A stretch of DNA of 64,000 nucleotides from positions 336,058 through 400,057 of the forward strand of contig JAFWYK010000010.1 in assembly GCA_017517685.1 (NCBI GenBank), read 5' to 3'. Positions within the stretch are counted from its first letter, which is position 1. Each line of letters starts with the position of its first letter. The position numbers and the translations under genes were made by a program. The notes under the pieces were generated by a model. That model saw only the letters and a list, made by a program, of their open reading frames with translations, made no database searches and had not been told where the DNA came from. The DNA is from Clostridia bacterium (lineage in GTDB: Bacteria; Bacillota; Clostridia; TANB77; CAG-508). Shown here in pieces: positions 9,166-17,625 of the stretch.

Positions 9166-9834
9166 ATGGCTTTTATAGTTGCAATAGATGGTCCAGCAGG
9201 AAGTGGTAAAGGAACAATTACTAGTTTAGTTGGAAAAAGGATGAATTTGGTTAATATTGATACAGGAGCAATGTATAGGTGTATTAGCTTATATATGATA
9301 AGAAATAATATATCTAAAGATGATAAAGAAGCGATTAAAAAAATGCTTGAAGAAATCAAAATAGATATGAAAAAAATAGATGGTGTAGATAAATTTTATT
9401 TAAATGGAGAAGATGTTTCTGGAAAAATTAGAGAAAAAGAAGTAAATGAAATTGTATCTCAAGTATCTCATATAATTGAAGTAAGAGAAGCAATGGTTGA
9501 TCTTCAAAGAAAAATGGGAGAGAATCTAGATATTATCATGGAAGGTAGAGATATTGGAACAAATGTATTTCCTAATGCTGATGTTAAAATATATTTAGAT
9601 GCAACTGCAGAAGAAAGAGCAAATAGAAGATTAAAACAAAATATGGAAAAAGGTATTGAATCAAATTATGAAGAAATACTTGAAAATATAAAATTTAGAG
9701 ATCACAATGATAAAACAAGTGATGTGGCACCATTAAGACAAGCTGAAGATGCAATATATGTTGATAGTACAAATTTGTCTATTGAAGAAGTTGTTGATAA
9801 AATTTCAGGGATAATTCAAGAAAAAAGGGGATAA
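9166..9834 (+). CDS. cmk: Cytidylate kinase
   Basis: Phosphorylates CMP and dCMP to the diphosphates with ATP. Motifs: P-loop IDGPAGSGKGTITSLVGKRM at the N-terminus, then NIDTGAMYRC, the substrate-side MEGRDIGTNVFPNADVKIYL, ERANRR in the lid, and RDHNDKTSDVAPLRQAEDA at the C-terminus. The 222 residues are full length. AGGAGG precedes ATG 9166. It lies 8 bases behind the P-loop/Asp23 gene and 3 bases ahead of plsC. The cmk-plsC pair is a common order in Clostridia. Confidence 0.96.
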   Translation: MAFIVAIDGPAGSGKGTITSLVGKRMNLVNIDTGAMYRCISLYMIRNNISKDDKEAIKKMLEEIKIDMKKIDGVDKFYLNGEDVSGKIREKEVNEIVSQVSHIIEVREAMVDLQRKMGENLDIIMEGRDIGTNVFPNADVKIYLDATAEERANRRLKQNMEKGIESNYEEILENIKFRDHNDKTSDVAPLRQAEDAIYVDSTNLSIEEVVDKISGIIQEKRG

Positions 9835-9837
9835 AAA

Positions 9838-10452
9838 ATGAAAGAATTTTTTAAAAAAATTGGAAGAGTAATAGTTAGTTTTTTAATTCTAACATATTGT
9901 AGAATTGTATATAGAGTTAAGATAATTGGTAAAGAAAATATACCACAAGAAGGTACATTATTATTTTGCGGAAATCATAGAACATATTTAGATCCACCAC
10001 TTATTATTGTTACTGCAGGAAGATATATGAGATTTTTAGCAAAAGAAGAATTAAGAAAAAATCCACTATTTGCTTTTTTAGGATTTTTATATGATGGAAT
10101 TTATGTAAAAAGAGATTCAAAAGATATTACAAGTTTAAAGACTGCTCTTAAAACATTAAAAGATGGAAAATGTGTTGGATTATTCCCTGAAGGAACAAGA
10201 AATGGTTTAGAAAAAAATGATGGAAAAATAAAAAATGGAGCTGCTTACATGGCATTAAAAACAAATGCAAAAGTTATACCAATTGGTATAGTTGGACCAG
10301 CTAAACCATTTACTAAAAATGCTATTATTTATGGAAAACCATTAGACTTTTCTGAATATGCAGCTAGAATGAAAGAAGATAAAGGTGTAGAAGACCAAGT
10401 AAGCGAGATAATAAAAGAAGAAATAGTTAAGTTGGCAAATACTGAAATATAA
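9838..10452 (+). CDS. plsC: 1-acyl-sn-glycerol-3-phosphate acyltransferase
   Basis: Adds the second acyl chain to lysophosphatidate to make phosphatidic acid, at the inner face of the membrane. The 204 residues carry the catalytic HX4D motif GNHRTYLDP and the substrate motif FPEGTRN, plus VIPIGIVGPAKP. A short hydrophobic N-terminus (VIVSFLILTYC) fits a membrane anchor. The start lies 3 bases after the cmk stop with GGGG in the cmk tail acting as the ribosome site, so the two genes are probably translationally coupled. Confidence 0.93.
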   Translation: MKEFFKKIGRVIVSFLILTYCRIVYRVKIIGKENIPQEGTLLFCGNHRTYLDPPLIIVTAGRYMRFLAKEELRKNPLFAFLGFLYDGIYVKRDSKDITSLKTALKTLKDGKCVGLFPEGTRNGLEKNDGKIKNGAAYMALKTNAKVIPIGIVGPAKPFTKNAIIYGKPLDFSEYAARMKEDKGVEDQVSEIIKEEIVKLANTEI

Positions 10453-10461
10453 GTATTTATG

Positions 10462-10490
10462 TTGACAAAGAAAATGATTTGATATATAAT
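10462..10490 (+). promoter_or_regulatory. Promoter of typA, consensus
   Basis: TTGACA at 10462-10467 and TATAAT at 10485-10490 with a 17-base spacer: a perfect consensus. The expected transcription start is near 10497, exactly where the leader hairpin begins. Confidence 0.9.
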
Positions 10491-10495
10491 TATAT

Positions 10496-10531
10496 GGTTA
10501 AAATTGCGGCGTGCAGTTTTAGCCATTTTTT
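10496..10531 (+). terminator. Terminator-like hairpin at the 5' end of the typA leader
   Basis: A 12-base-pair stem (10496-10507 with 10513-10524, two G-T pairs) around the loop GGCGT, followed by A and six T. It begins at the predicted transcription start, so it cannot end an upstream transcript made from the typA promoter. It could end plsC read-through, make a very short RNA, attenuate typA, or protect the 5' end. A second hairpin (TTCTACA/TGTAGAA, 10548-10566) follows before the AAGGGG ribosome site. Confidence 0.7.
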
Positions 10532-10598
10532 ATTGTAAAATATAAAGTTCTACATAGAGTGTAGAATATAAATATAAAATAAAAGGGGTATTAAAAAA

Positions 10599-12422
10599 AT
10601 GAATAACCAAAAAATTAGAAACGTAGCAATCATTGCTCACGTTGATCATGGAAAGACAACATTAGTTGATGCCATGTTAAGACAAAGTGGTATTTTTAGA
10701 TCAAATGAAAATGTTCAAGATAGAGTAATGGACTCTAATGATCTAGAAAAAGAAAGAGGTATTACAATTCTTTCTAAAAACACAGCAGTACATTATGGAG
10801 ATATGAAAATTAATATTGTTGATACACCAGGACACGCTGATTTCGGTGGAGAAGTAGAACGTGTTTTAAAAATGGTTGATGGTGTTGTATTATTAGTTGA
10901 CTCTTTTGAAGGAGCAATGCCACAAACAAGAGAAGTTTTAAAGAAATCATTAGCATTAAATTTAAAACCAATCGTTGTTATCAACAAAATTGATAGACCA
11001 GGTGCACAACCTTATAAAGTATTAGATGATGTTTTAGAATTATTTATCGAACTTGGAGCAAATGATGAACAACTTGAATTCCCTGTTGTATATGCTTCAG
11101 GAAAACAAGGTACAGCTACACTTGATTTAAATCAAAAAGGTGAAGATTTAAAATGCTTATTTGAAACAATTATTAGTCATATTGGAGCTCCAGAATGTGA
11201 TATGGACGGAACAATGCAAATGTTAGTTTCTAATATTGATTATGATGATTATATTGGAAGAATTGCTATCGGTAGAGTTGAAAGAGGAGCAATTGATTTA
11301 AATATGCCTATCGCTATTTGTAAAGAAGGCGATAAAATTGAAAATGCTAGAGTAACAAAATTATATGTTTATGATGGATTAAAAAGAATTGAAGTTGAAC
11401 ATGCAGATGCTGGTGATATAGTTGCACTTTCTGGTGTTACAAATATAAATATTGGTGATACAATTTGTGATTATAATAATCCAGAAAAAATTCCATTTGT
11501 TGATATTGATGAACCAACAGTATCTATGACATTTAGTGTTAATAATGGACCATTTGCAGGAAAAGAAGGTAAATTTATTACTTCAAGACATATTAGAGAT
11601 AGATTATTTAAAGAATTAGATAGAAACGTATCATTAAGAGTTAAAGAAACAGATTCACCAGATTCTTTTGAAGTATCTGGTAGAGGAGAACTTCACTTAT
11701 CAGTATTAATCGAAACAATGAGAAGAGAAGGATTTGAATTATTAGTTTCAAGACCTAAAGTAATCATTAAAGAAATTGATGGAGTAAAATGCGAACCAAT
11801 TGAAAGATTAGTTGTTAATGTTCCAGATGATTGTGTTGGAAACGTAATTGAAAAATTAGGTAGAAGAAAAGCTGAAATGATTAATATGGAACCAGCAGAA
11901 GAAGGACATACAAAAATCGAATTTAAAATTCCAGCAAGAGGAATTATTGGTTATAGAACAGAATTCTTAACAGATACAAAAGGTGAAGGAACAATGAATC
12001 ATATCTTTGATTCTTATGAAGAATTTAAAGGTGAAGTTCAATCAAGAGTTAGAGGAACTATCGTAGCATTTGAAAATGGAAAATCAATTACATATGGTTT
12101 ATATAATGCTCAAGATAAAGGTGATTTATTTATCGGACCTGGTGTTGAAGTTTATGAAGGCATGATTGTTGGATTAAACTCAAGAGGTGAGGATTTAGCA
12201 ATTAACGTATGTAAAGAAAAACATTTAACAAATACTAGAGCATCTGGATCAGATGAAGCTTTAAGATTAGTTCCACCAATTCAAATGAGCTTAGAAAAAG
12301 CTATTGAATTTATTCAAGATGATGAATTAGTTGAAGTTACACCATTAAGTATTAGATTAAGAAAGAAAATTTTAAATAACAAAGATAGAGAAAGAGCTGC
12401 AAGAGCTGCAATGAAAGAATAA
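10599..12422 (+). CDS. typA: Ribosome-associated translational GTPase TypA/BipA
   Basis: An EF-G/LepA-family GTPase acting on the ribosome, needed in many bacteria for 50S maturation and growth in the cold or under stress. The 607-residue length is standard. GTPase motifs in order: [15 protein letters not shown] (G1), RGITI (G2), [12 protein letters not shown] (G3), NKIDRPGAQ (G4). Then come domain-2 and elongation-factor-like domains, and the TypA-specific C-terminus ending in the RLRKKILN region. AAGGGG precedes ATG 10599. It has its own consensus promoter and a structured leader. Confidence 0.97.
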   Translation: MNNQKIRNVAIIAHVDHGKTTLVDAMLRQSGIFRSNENVQDRVMDSNDLEKERGITILSKNTAVHYGDMKINIVDTPGHADFGGEVERVLKMVDGVVLLVDSFEGAMPQTREVLKKSLALNLKPIVVINKIDRPGAQPYKVLDDVLELFIELGANDEQLEFPVVYASGKQGTATLDLNQKGEDLKCLFETIISHIGAPECDMDGTMQMLVSNIDYDDYIGRIAIGRVERGAIDLNMPIAICKEGDKIENARVTKLYVYDGLKRIEVEHADAGDIVALSGVTNINIGDTICDYNNPEKIPFVDIDEPTVSMTFSVNNGPFAGKEGKFITSRHIRDRLFKELDRNVSLRVKETDSPDSFEVSGRGELHLSVLIETMRREGFELLVSRPKVIIKEIDGVKCEPIERLVVNVPDDCVGNVIEKLGRRKAEMINMEPAEEGHTKIEFKIPARGIIGYRTEFLTDTKGEGTMNHIFDSYEEFKGEVQSRVRGTIVAFENGKSITYGLYNAQDKGDLFIGPGVEVYEGMIVGLNSRGEDLAINVCKEKHLTNTRASGSDEALRLVPPIQMSLEKAIEFIQDDELVEVTPLSIRLRKKILNNKDRERAARAAMKE

Positions 12423-12427
12423 CGTTT

Positions 12428-12455
12428 AACCCGCTTTTTTAAAAGAGCGGGTTTT
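12428..12455 (+). terminator. Terminator of typA
   Basis: Stem AACCCGCT/AGCGGGTT (12428-12435 with 12446-12453), with T residues in the loop and tail. Confidence 0.85.
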
Positions 12456-12482
12456 AAATTAACTAAATGTGAGGAAAGAAAT

Positions 12483-13073
12483 ATGTTTAATGAAAAAGAA
12501 TTTGAAATAGTTAAAGAAAGAGCTTTAGAAAATCATGTTCCAATTATTATGGATGATACATTAGAGGTAATAAGAGAAATTTTAGAAAAAGAAAATCCAA
12601 AAAGAATATTAGAGATTGGTACTGCAGTAGGATATTCAGCATCATGTTTTGTAAAATATGCTAAAGATGCTATTGTAGATACAATTGAACTTGATGAAGT
12701 GAGAGCTCAAGAAGCTATTGAAAACGTTAAGAAGATCGGTGTTGATAATAATATTAATATTATGGTTGGAAATGCAGTGGATATATTACCTACATTAAAT
12801 GGAGAATATGATTTAGTGTTTATAGATGCTGCTAAAAGTAAATATTCTATTTTCTTATCAGAAGGTATTAGATTAATAAGAAATGGTGGTATTATTTTAG
12901 CTGATAATGTGTTGTATAAAGGATATGTTATGAGCGATTATAATAAGCACAAGCAAAGAACGGCTGTAAGACATTTAAGAGAGTATATTAAAGAGGTTAC
13001 TGAAAATCCAAATTTAGAGACTGAAATCCTTGAAGTAGGCGATGGCTTAGCTATTACAAGAGTTTCAAAATAA
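12483..13073 (+). CDS. SAM-dependent O-methyltransferase, TrmR (YrrM)-like
   Basis: A 196-residue class I methyltransferase of the COMT-like family. Motif I is ILEIGTAVGYSA, the acidic residue after strand 2 is in DTIELDEVR, and the metal-site block is LVFIDAAKSKY with ILADNVLYKG. In Bacillus subtilis the closest-looking family member, YrrM/TrmR, methylates 5-hydroxyuridine at tRNA position 34, so a tRNA wobble-base role is likely. GAGG sits about 9 bases ahead of ATG 12483. No promoter is evident between the typA terminator and the gene, so read-through from typA may drive it. Confidence 0.82.
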   Translation: MFNEKEFEIVKERALENHVPIIMDDTLEVIREILEKENPKRILEIGTAVGYSASCFVKYAKDAIVDTIELDEVRAQEAIENVKKIGVDNNINIMVGNAVDILPTLNGEYDLVFIDAAKSKYSIFLSEGIRLIRNGGIILADNVLYKGYVMSDYNKHKQRTAVRHLREYIKEVTENPNLETEILEVGDGLAITRVSK

Positions 13074-13082
13074 TTAGTAAAA

Positions 13083-13111
13083 TTGACATAATTTGGGTAA
13101 AATGTTATAAT
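13083..13111 (+). promoter_or_regulatory. Consensus promoter of the GC-rich orphan
   Basis: TTGACA at 13083-13088, 17-base spacer, TATAAT at 13106-13111: perfect consensus, about 30 bases ahead of the start codon. The promoter is of host type although the gene behind it is not of host composition. Confidence 0.9.
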
Positions 13112-13141
13112 TATATAGACAACATATAGGAGGTGCAACAC

Positions 13142-13576
13142 ATGAATTTTCGGAAGGTAACTATTTCTGAAGAATGCATGAAGTGGCTGGAGAAATCCAA
13201 GACGACCGAGGGAATGATTCCGGAAGATGCTGAGAAGGCGTTTGAGAGAAGATGCACGGAAATCCAAGAGGATGTGCTTCGCGCTCTCATCACCGAATCT
13301 ACTGAACCGGCTTCTCCTGACGGCAAGGCCGAAGTAGTGATCGAAATCAAGCTTGTCCAAACCGAACTGGAGCAGGTCATGAAGGTCGTAACCAATGTGT
13401 ACGCTGTAGTGTACATGTCTCACAACCGAAAGTATTATGTGATGCTGGATGAGAATGGTAACCCCAAGAAGGTTTACAACATGGGTAACGATATATTCCC
13501 CAATATTTTTAAGAAGGGAGAATATGTTGAAAAACTTACCCCTGTCAAGCATTGCAAGTACTGTATTTCGATGTGA
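13142..13576 (+). CDS. GC-rich orphan protein, function unknown
   Basis: A 144-residue protein that I do not recognise. There is no signal peptide or membrane segment. It is mixed alpha/beta by pattern (a helical first half, then VVTNVYAVVYMS and a KYYVMLDENGNPKKVY strand-turn-strand), and the end carries KHCKYC, a possible metal pair. ATG 13142 has AGGAGG 8 bases ahead. Composition is unlike the window: 32 of 60 bases in 13201-13260 are G or C, against 19 of 60 in 12961-13020, and codons such as CTG, CGC, ACC and GTC are common. It is the only complete gene here ending in TGA. It has a private promoter and terminator. Recent transfer is likely. The function is unknown. Confidence 0.8.
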   Translation: MNFRKVTISEECMKWLEKSKTTEGMIPEDAEKAFERRCTEIQEDVLRALITESTEPASPDGKAEVVIEIKLVQTELEQVMKVVTNVYAVVYMSHNRKYYVMLDENGNPKKVYNMGNDIFPNIFKKGEYVEKLTPVKHCKYCISM

Positions 13577-13579
13577 AAA

Positions 13580-13619
13580 GAGCGAGTCCCGTGCGAACCA
13601 CGGGGCTTGTTTCTTTTTT
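13580..13619 (+). terminator. Terminator of the GC-rich orphan
   Basis: Core stem AGTCCCGTG/CACGGGGCT (13585-13593 with 13599-13607), loop CGAAC, extended by weaker pairs to 13580 and 13612, then TTTTTT at 13614-13619. It is stronger in GC than most host terminators in the window. Confidence 0.88.
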
Positions 13620-13628
13620 GGGGGTGTA

Positions 13629-13657
13629 TTGACTAATTTACAATATTATAATAAAAT
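13629..13657 (+). promoter_or_regulatory. Probable promoter of glmU
   Basis: TTGACT at 13629-13634 and TAAAAT at 13652-13657 with a 17-base spacer. A TATAAT at 13647-13652 overlaps but is too close to this -35 box. Confidence 0.65.
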
Positions 13658-13742
13658 TAGTACAGTATTTTAAAATAGAGAATACTATATTAGAAACTAG
13701 ACTTAAGAAATAATTCTTATGACTCAAGGAAAGGTGAAACTT

Positions 13743-15017
13743 ATGATTATAGATGGAGAAGAGAAGAATGTAATAACAGTCATTATGGCTGCTGGTAAAG
13801 GTACTAGAATGAAATCTGAAAAATCAAAACTAGTACACAAAATCTATGATAAAGAACTTGTAAAAAGAGTAGCTGATGTTGCAAAAGAAGTGGGCTCTGA
13901 TGAAGTAGTTGCTGTTGTTGGATATTTAAAAGAACAAGTAATAGATGTTTTAGGAAATTCTGTTGAATATGCATATCAAGAAGAACTATTAGGAACAGGT
14001 CATGCAGTAATGCAAGCTACAAAATATTTAGAAGGTAAAAAAGGAAAAGCTATTATTCTTTATGGTGATGTTCCAATTATAAGAAAAGAAACATTAATTA
14101 ACTTAGTAACAAAAAGTTATAAAAATAAAGAATACGCAACACTTTTAACAGCTATATATGAAAACCCAACAGGATACGGAAGAATTATCCGTGATGAGGG
14201 TGGTAATATTAAAGCGATAGTAGAAGAAAAAGATGCTAATATGTATGAAAAAGGTATTAAAGAAATTAATTCTGGTATCTATTGCTTTGATATAGAAGAA
14301 CTATTAGCAGCACTTAAACTTATTAAACCAGATAATGCACAAGGAGAATATTACTTAACTGACGTTATCAAAATTATGAATGATAAAGGTTTAAAAACTG
14401 GAGCTGTTATAGTAGATGATAATACAGAAATATTAGGTGTTAATGATAGAGCTCAACTTGAACTATTAACAAGAGTTTTAAGAATGAGAATTAATGCTGA
14501 ACATATGAAAAAAGGCGTTACAATAGAAGCTTCAGATGCTACATATATTCATGATAATGTAACTATAGGAGTTGATACTGTAATACACCCAAATACAACA
14601 ATTAAAAGTGGAGTTGTAATTGGTAAAAATTGTGAAATTGGTCCAAATGCATATATTAGAGAAGGTTGTGTAATTGGAGATAATGTTAAAGTAGGAAGTT
14701 TTGTCGAACTTAAAAATGTAAAAGTTGGAGATAGAACAAAAATACCGCATTTAAGTTATCTAGGAGATACAGAAATCGGTTCAGATGGAAACGTAGGATG
14801 TGGAACAATTACATGTAATTATGATGGAGTTAATAAAAATAAAACTATAATTGGAGATAGAGCTTTTATTGGGTCAAATGTAAATTTAGTTGCCCCAGTA
14901 ACACTAGGTGATGATGTTTTAATCGCTGCTGGTTCTACAATTACAGAAGATGTTCCATCAAATAATATGGGTATTGCAAGAGAAAGACAAACAAATAAAG
15001 AAAGAAAAAATAAATAA
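13743..15017 (+). CDS. glmU: Bifunctional UDP-N-acetylglucosamine pyrophosphorylase / glucosamine-1-phosphate acetyltransferase
   Basis: Acetylates glucosamine 1-phosphate and then uridylylates it to UDP-GlcNAc, precursor of peptidoglycan and surface polymers. The N-terminal transferase has MAAGKGTRM, LLGTGHAV and LYGDVP. The C-terminal left-handed beta helix carries hexapeptide repeats and the acetyltransferase signature (IPHLSYLGD with its His, TCNYDGVNKNKT, FIGSNVNLVAPV). An earlier ATG at 13719 has no ribosome site. ATG 13743 has AAGGAAAGGTG just before it, giving 424 residues, a little shorter than the usual 450 or so. It stands at the left edge of the polysaccharide locus. Confidence 0.93.
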   Translation: MIIDGEEKNVITVIMAAGKGTRMKSEKSKLVHKIYDKELVKRVADVAKEVGSDEVVAVVGYLKEQVIDVLGNSVEYAYQEELLGTGHAVMQATKYLEGKKGKAIILYGDVPIIRKETLINLVTKSYKNKEYATLLTAIYENPTGYGRIIRDEGGNIKAIVEEKDANMYEKGIKEINSGIYCFDIEELLAALKLIKPDNAQGEYYLTDVIKIMNDKGLKTGAVIVDDNTEILGVNDRAQLELLTRVLRMRINAEHMKKGVTIEASDATYIHDNVTIGVDTVIHPNTTIKSGVVIGKNCEIGPNAYIREGCVIGDNVKVGSFVELKNVKVGDRTKIPHLSYLGDTEIGSDGNVGCGTITCNYDGVNKNKTIIGDRAFIGSNVNLVAPVTLGDDVLIAAGSTITEDVPSNNMGIARERQTNKERKNK

Positions 15018-15063
15018 TCTTTATAACGCTCTTTTAAATGGACTAAAAATAATATTGATTTTT

Positions 15064-15101
15064 AAGACTGTTTAAATTTTTAAAAATTTAGCAGTCTTTT
15101 T
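15064..15101 (+). terminator. Terminator of glmU
   Basis: Stem AAGACTG/CAGTCTT (15064-15070 with 15092-15098), continued inward by TAAATTTTT/AAAAATTTA, then five T. Confidence 0.88.
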
Positions 15102-15129
15102 GTAAGTTTAAACACGTAGGAGGAAATGA

Positions 15130-16575
15130 ATGGACAAAGAAGCAGTAGTAGAAGAAAAAGTTCAAAAGAAAAATAAAGAGAACAATAAAACAGTTAAGAA
15201 AATGCTTATAGCCAATACTATTATTGCACTTGCTTTTGAAATAATAATGGTATTTGTGAAGAAAACATATTCAAGTTTTTCAGTAGCCAGATTAATAACA
15301 GTATATGGAATGTTTAGTTTTGCTGGGCTTCATTATGCCTTGGGAATTCCTAATTTATATAATAAAATCGTTAAAAAAAGATTTGTTATATCTGGAATTA
15401 TGGTAATAATATCAACTATTATGGGATTCTTTTTGAACAACATGGGACTAATTGAGTGGTTAAAAACCACAGATGTTTCGCTTACATTAGTTTGGAATAT
15501 TAAGTTTTATTCTATGCTATTAGTTACATATGAAATGTTTAGTATTATTACAAATAGAAAACAGGGGTTATCAGTAATTGGTACAATTGTATTAGTTTTT
15601 TCTACACTAGTACAACTGGATTTTAATAAGATAACACCAATAATATTTATGCAATTGATAGTTGTACTGTTTGAAAAAGTTATGACAATAGAACATAAAA
15701 AAATTAAGGTATTATCTGCAGTGTTAATGATTATAACAGCTTGCGTTTCTATATTTGTAAGTGTTGAATATACCATAGCGTTTGCTTATATTGCAATTGC
15801 ATTAGTAATATGGTTACTTATAAAAAATAGAAGTGTGCTAAAAAATAGATTTACTTTAGTTTTATGCATATTAACTTTGGTGCTTGCACTTGTTATTCCA
15901 ATTGTTTTAAAACAAGCATTAATTGAAAGATATATTTATTATATTGATTATAGTGGGTTATCAGAGTTATTTTATTATTTAAATAATTATTTACTACCAT
16001 ATAGAGAAGTTGAAAATGCATTTAGATATGCTGGAATATATTCATTATTTCCAGTTCCGTTTTTAATAGCGCTTATATATCTTTATAAAAAAGGTGATCA
16101 TGCATCATTTTTATTACCAGTATCAATAGCAATTCTTATTCAAGTGCTATTTTGTTTGAATGTAATTCCAGGAGATATAAAGAAAGCATTTGGTTTTATG
16201 GAATTACAAATGTATCAATTAGTTGCAGGAATATCACTTGCTAACTTATATTTGATGTTTTATTTAATGGGAAATGTAACTGATTTTAAATTTGAAACAA
16301 AATATGCAATTAGATTTTCGTTAATTGTAATGTGTATTTTGGTATTTGTTGCAAGACCAGAATCATTTGCATCAATGAAGTATTTATATTTCTTTGCTGC
16401 AGAATTATGTACAATGATGTTTTTATTTATTTATTGGACAGACAAGAAATATAAAAATGTATTTTTAGTATTTTTGGTTTTATTATCTTTAATTGGGGGA
16501 ATAACAGTAAATCCGATTATAAAAGAGAAAAATGAGATTGTAAAACCGCCAGAAGAAGTAGTTTATTATGTGTAA
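15130..16575 (+). CDS. Polytopic membrane protein, shortened paralogue of 38311-40503
   Basis: A 481-residue protein with about a dozen hydrophobic segments after a charged N-terminal 25 residues. It aligns by eye along its length with the 730-residue protein at 38311: TVYGMFSFAGLHYALG against VVAMFFMFVGIHFVFK, VWNIKFYSMLLVTYEMFSII against FYWNVRLIAMMLGAYELCLI, YSLFPVPFLIALIYL against LSLYPVPLILGLVYV, and GGITVNPII against SGATVNPII. It lacks the long loop after the third segment, which in the larger protein holds IRTDEW, and it stops just after the VNPII motif with no C-terminal domain. It may be an inactive or accessory partner. Start ATG 15130 with AGGAGG upstream. First gene of the locus after glmU. 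Confidence 0.75.
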   Translation: MDKEAVVEEKVQKKNKENNKTVKKMLIANTIIALAFEIIMVFVKKTYSSFSVARLITVYGMFSFAGLHYALGIPNLYNKIVKKRFVISGIMVIISTIMGFFLNNMGLIEWLKTTDVSLTLVWNIKFYSMLLVTYEMFSIITNRKQGLSVIGTIVLVFSTLVQLDFNKITPIIFMQLIVVLFEKVMTIEHKKIKVLSAVLMIITACVSIFVSVEYTIAFAYIAIALVIWLLIKNRSVLKNRFTLVLCILTLVLALVIPIVLKQALIERYIYYIDYSGLSELFYYLNNYLLPYREVENAFRYAGIYSLFPVPFLIALIYLYKKGDHASFLLPVSIAILIQVLFCLNVIPGDIKKAFGFMELQMYQLVAGISLANLYLMFYLMGNVTDFKFETKYAIRFSLIVMCILVFVARPESFASMKYLYFFAAELCTMMFLFIYWTDKKYKNVFLVFLVLLSLIGGITVNPIIKEKNEIVKPPEEVVYYV

Positions 16576-16629
16576 ACTATAGAGTTTTGTGAAAGTTTTG
16601 TGTAAATTGTGAAATGGCTGTAAAAAGCT

Positions 16630-16657
16630 TTGACAACGAAAAATGCTGTGATATAAT
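16630..16657 (+). promoter_or_regulatory. Promoter of rfbD-rfbA
   Basis: TTGACA at 16630-16635, 16-base spacer, TATAAT at 16652-16657, leaving a leader of about 55 bases. Confidence 0.85.
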
Positions 16658-16718
16658 GTGTGCGTAAATAGATAAGGCATACAGGTAAAAGCAAGAAGGG
16701 AAAGGTATAGAAATTAGT

Positions 16719-17585
16719 ATGAAGAAAGTATTATTAATCGGAGCAGATGGAATGCTTGGAGGAGAATTAAAAGAAAGATTAGAAAAAATATATGATGTTA
16801 CAGGAACAACATTAGTTACATTAGATATTTGTGATAGAGAAGCAGTTTTAGCAAAAGCAAGAGAAGTAAAACCTTATTTTATAATTAACTGTGCTGCATA
16901 TACAAATGTTGATGGATGTGAAGTTAACACAGATTTAGCAATGGCAGTAAATGGAACAGCAGTTGCTAATATTGCTGAAGCAGCAAGAGAAAACGATGCA
17001 ACATTCATTCATATTAGTACAGATTATGTATTTCCAGGAAACTTACCTGTGGATCAAATATACACAGAAGATATGGAGCCAGCTCCAGTTAGTGCATATG
17101 GTAGAACCAAATTAGTTGGAGAAGAAAATGCTGCCAAAGCAGGAAAATATTACATATTAAGAACAGCATGGCTTTATGGTTTAGGTGGAAAAAACTTTGT
17201 AAAAACAATGCTAAGATTATCTCAAGATAGAGATGAATTAACAGTTGTTGACGATCAACATGGAAGTCCAACATCTACAACAACATTATGCAAAATTATA
17301 GAAGCTATAATGGAAAAAGAACCAGAATATGGTGTATATCATTCAACAAATGAAGGATTTACAACATGGTGCAAGTTTACAAGAAAAATTTTTGAACTTG
17401 CTGGTATATCAACAAATGTTAAAGCTATCACATCAAAAGAATACAAAGAAATGTATCCACAATCAAGTGATAGACCTTCAAATAGTAAATTATCAAAAGA
17501 AAAATTAAAAGCAGCTGGAATAGTTCCAGTACAATGGGAAGTAGCTTTAGAAGAATACTTAAAAGAAGAACTTAAAGAAAATTAA
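16719..17585 (+). CDS. rfbD: dTDP-4-dehydrorhamnose reductase
   Basis: Last step of dTDP-L-rhamnose synthesis: NAD(P)H reduction of dTDP-4-keto-L-rhamnose. It is a short-chain dehydrogenase fold with the nucleotide motif LIGADGMLGGEL at the N-terminus, INCAAYTNVDGCE, ISTDYVFPG, the catalytic YGRTKLVGE, and RTAWLYG. The 288 residues are full length. In this locus the reductase gene comes first, not last as in many rfbBDAC or rfbACBD orders. Confidence 0.95.
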   Translation: MKKVLLIGADGMLGGELKERLEKIYDVTGTTLVTLDICDREAVLAKAREVKPYFIINCAAYTNVDGCEVNTDLAMAVNGTAVANIAEAARENDATFIHISTDYVFPGNLPVDQIYTEDMEPAPVSAYGRTKLVGEENAAKAGKYYILRTAWLYGLGGKNFVKTMLRLSQDRDELTVVDDQHGSPTSTTTLCKIIEAIMEKEPEYGVYHSTNEGFTTWCKFTRKIFELAGISTNVKAITSKEYKEMYPQSSDRPSNSKLSKEKLKAAGIVPVQWEVALEEYLKEELKEN

Positions 17586-17625
17586 TAGATAGAAGATTAA
17601 ATTATTTTAGGAGGAACCTTTAGAG

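Noticed and set aside
12938..13552. Long open frames on the minus strand opposite the GC-rich orphan
   Set aside because: Higher G+C leaves fewer stop codons, so the opposite strand stays open by chance. The plus-strand gene has the promoter, ribosome site and terminator. The minus frames run into the trmR-like gene and have no such signals.
13719..13743. Upstream ATG of glmU
   Set aside because: No ribosome site stands before 13719, whereas AAGGAAAGGTG precedes 13743, and the catalytic N-terminal motif follows the later ATG closely, as in other GlmU proteins.
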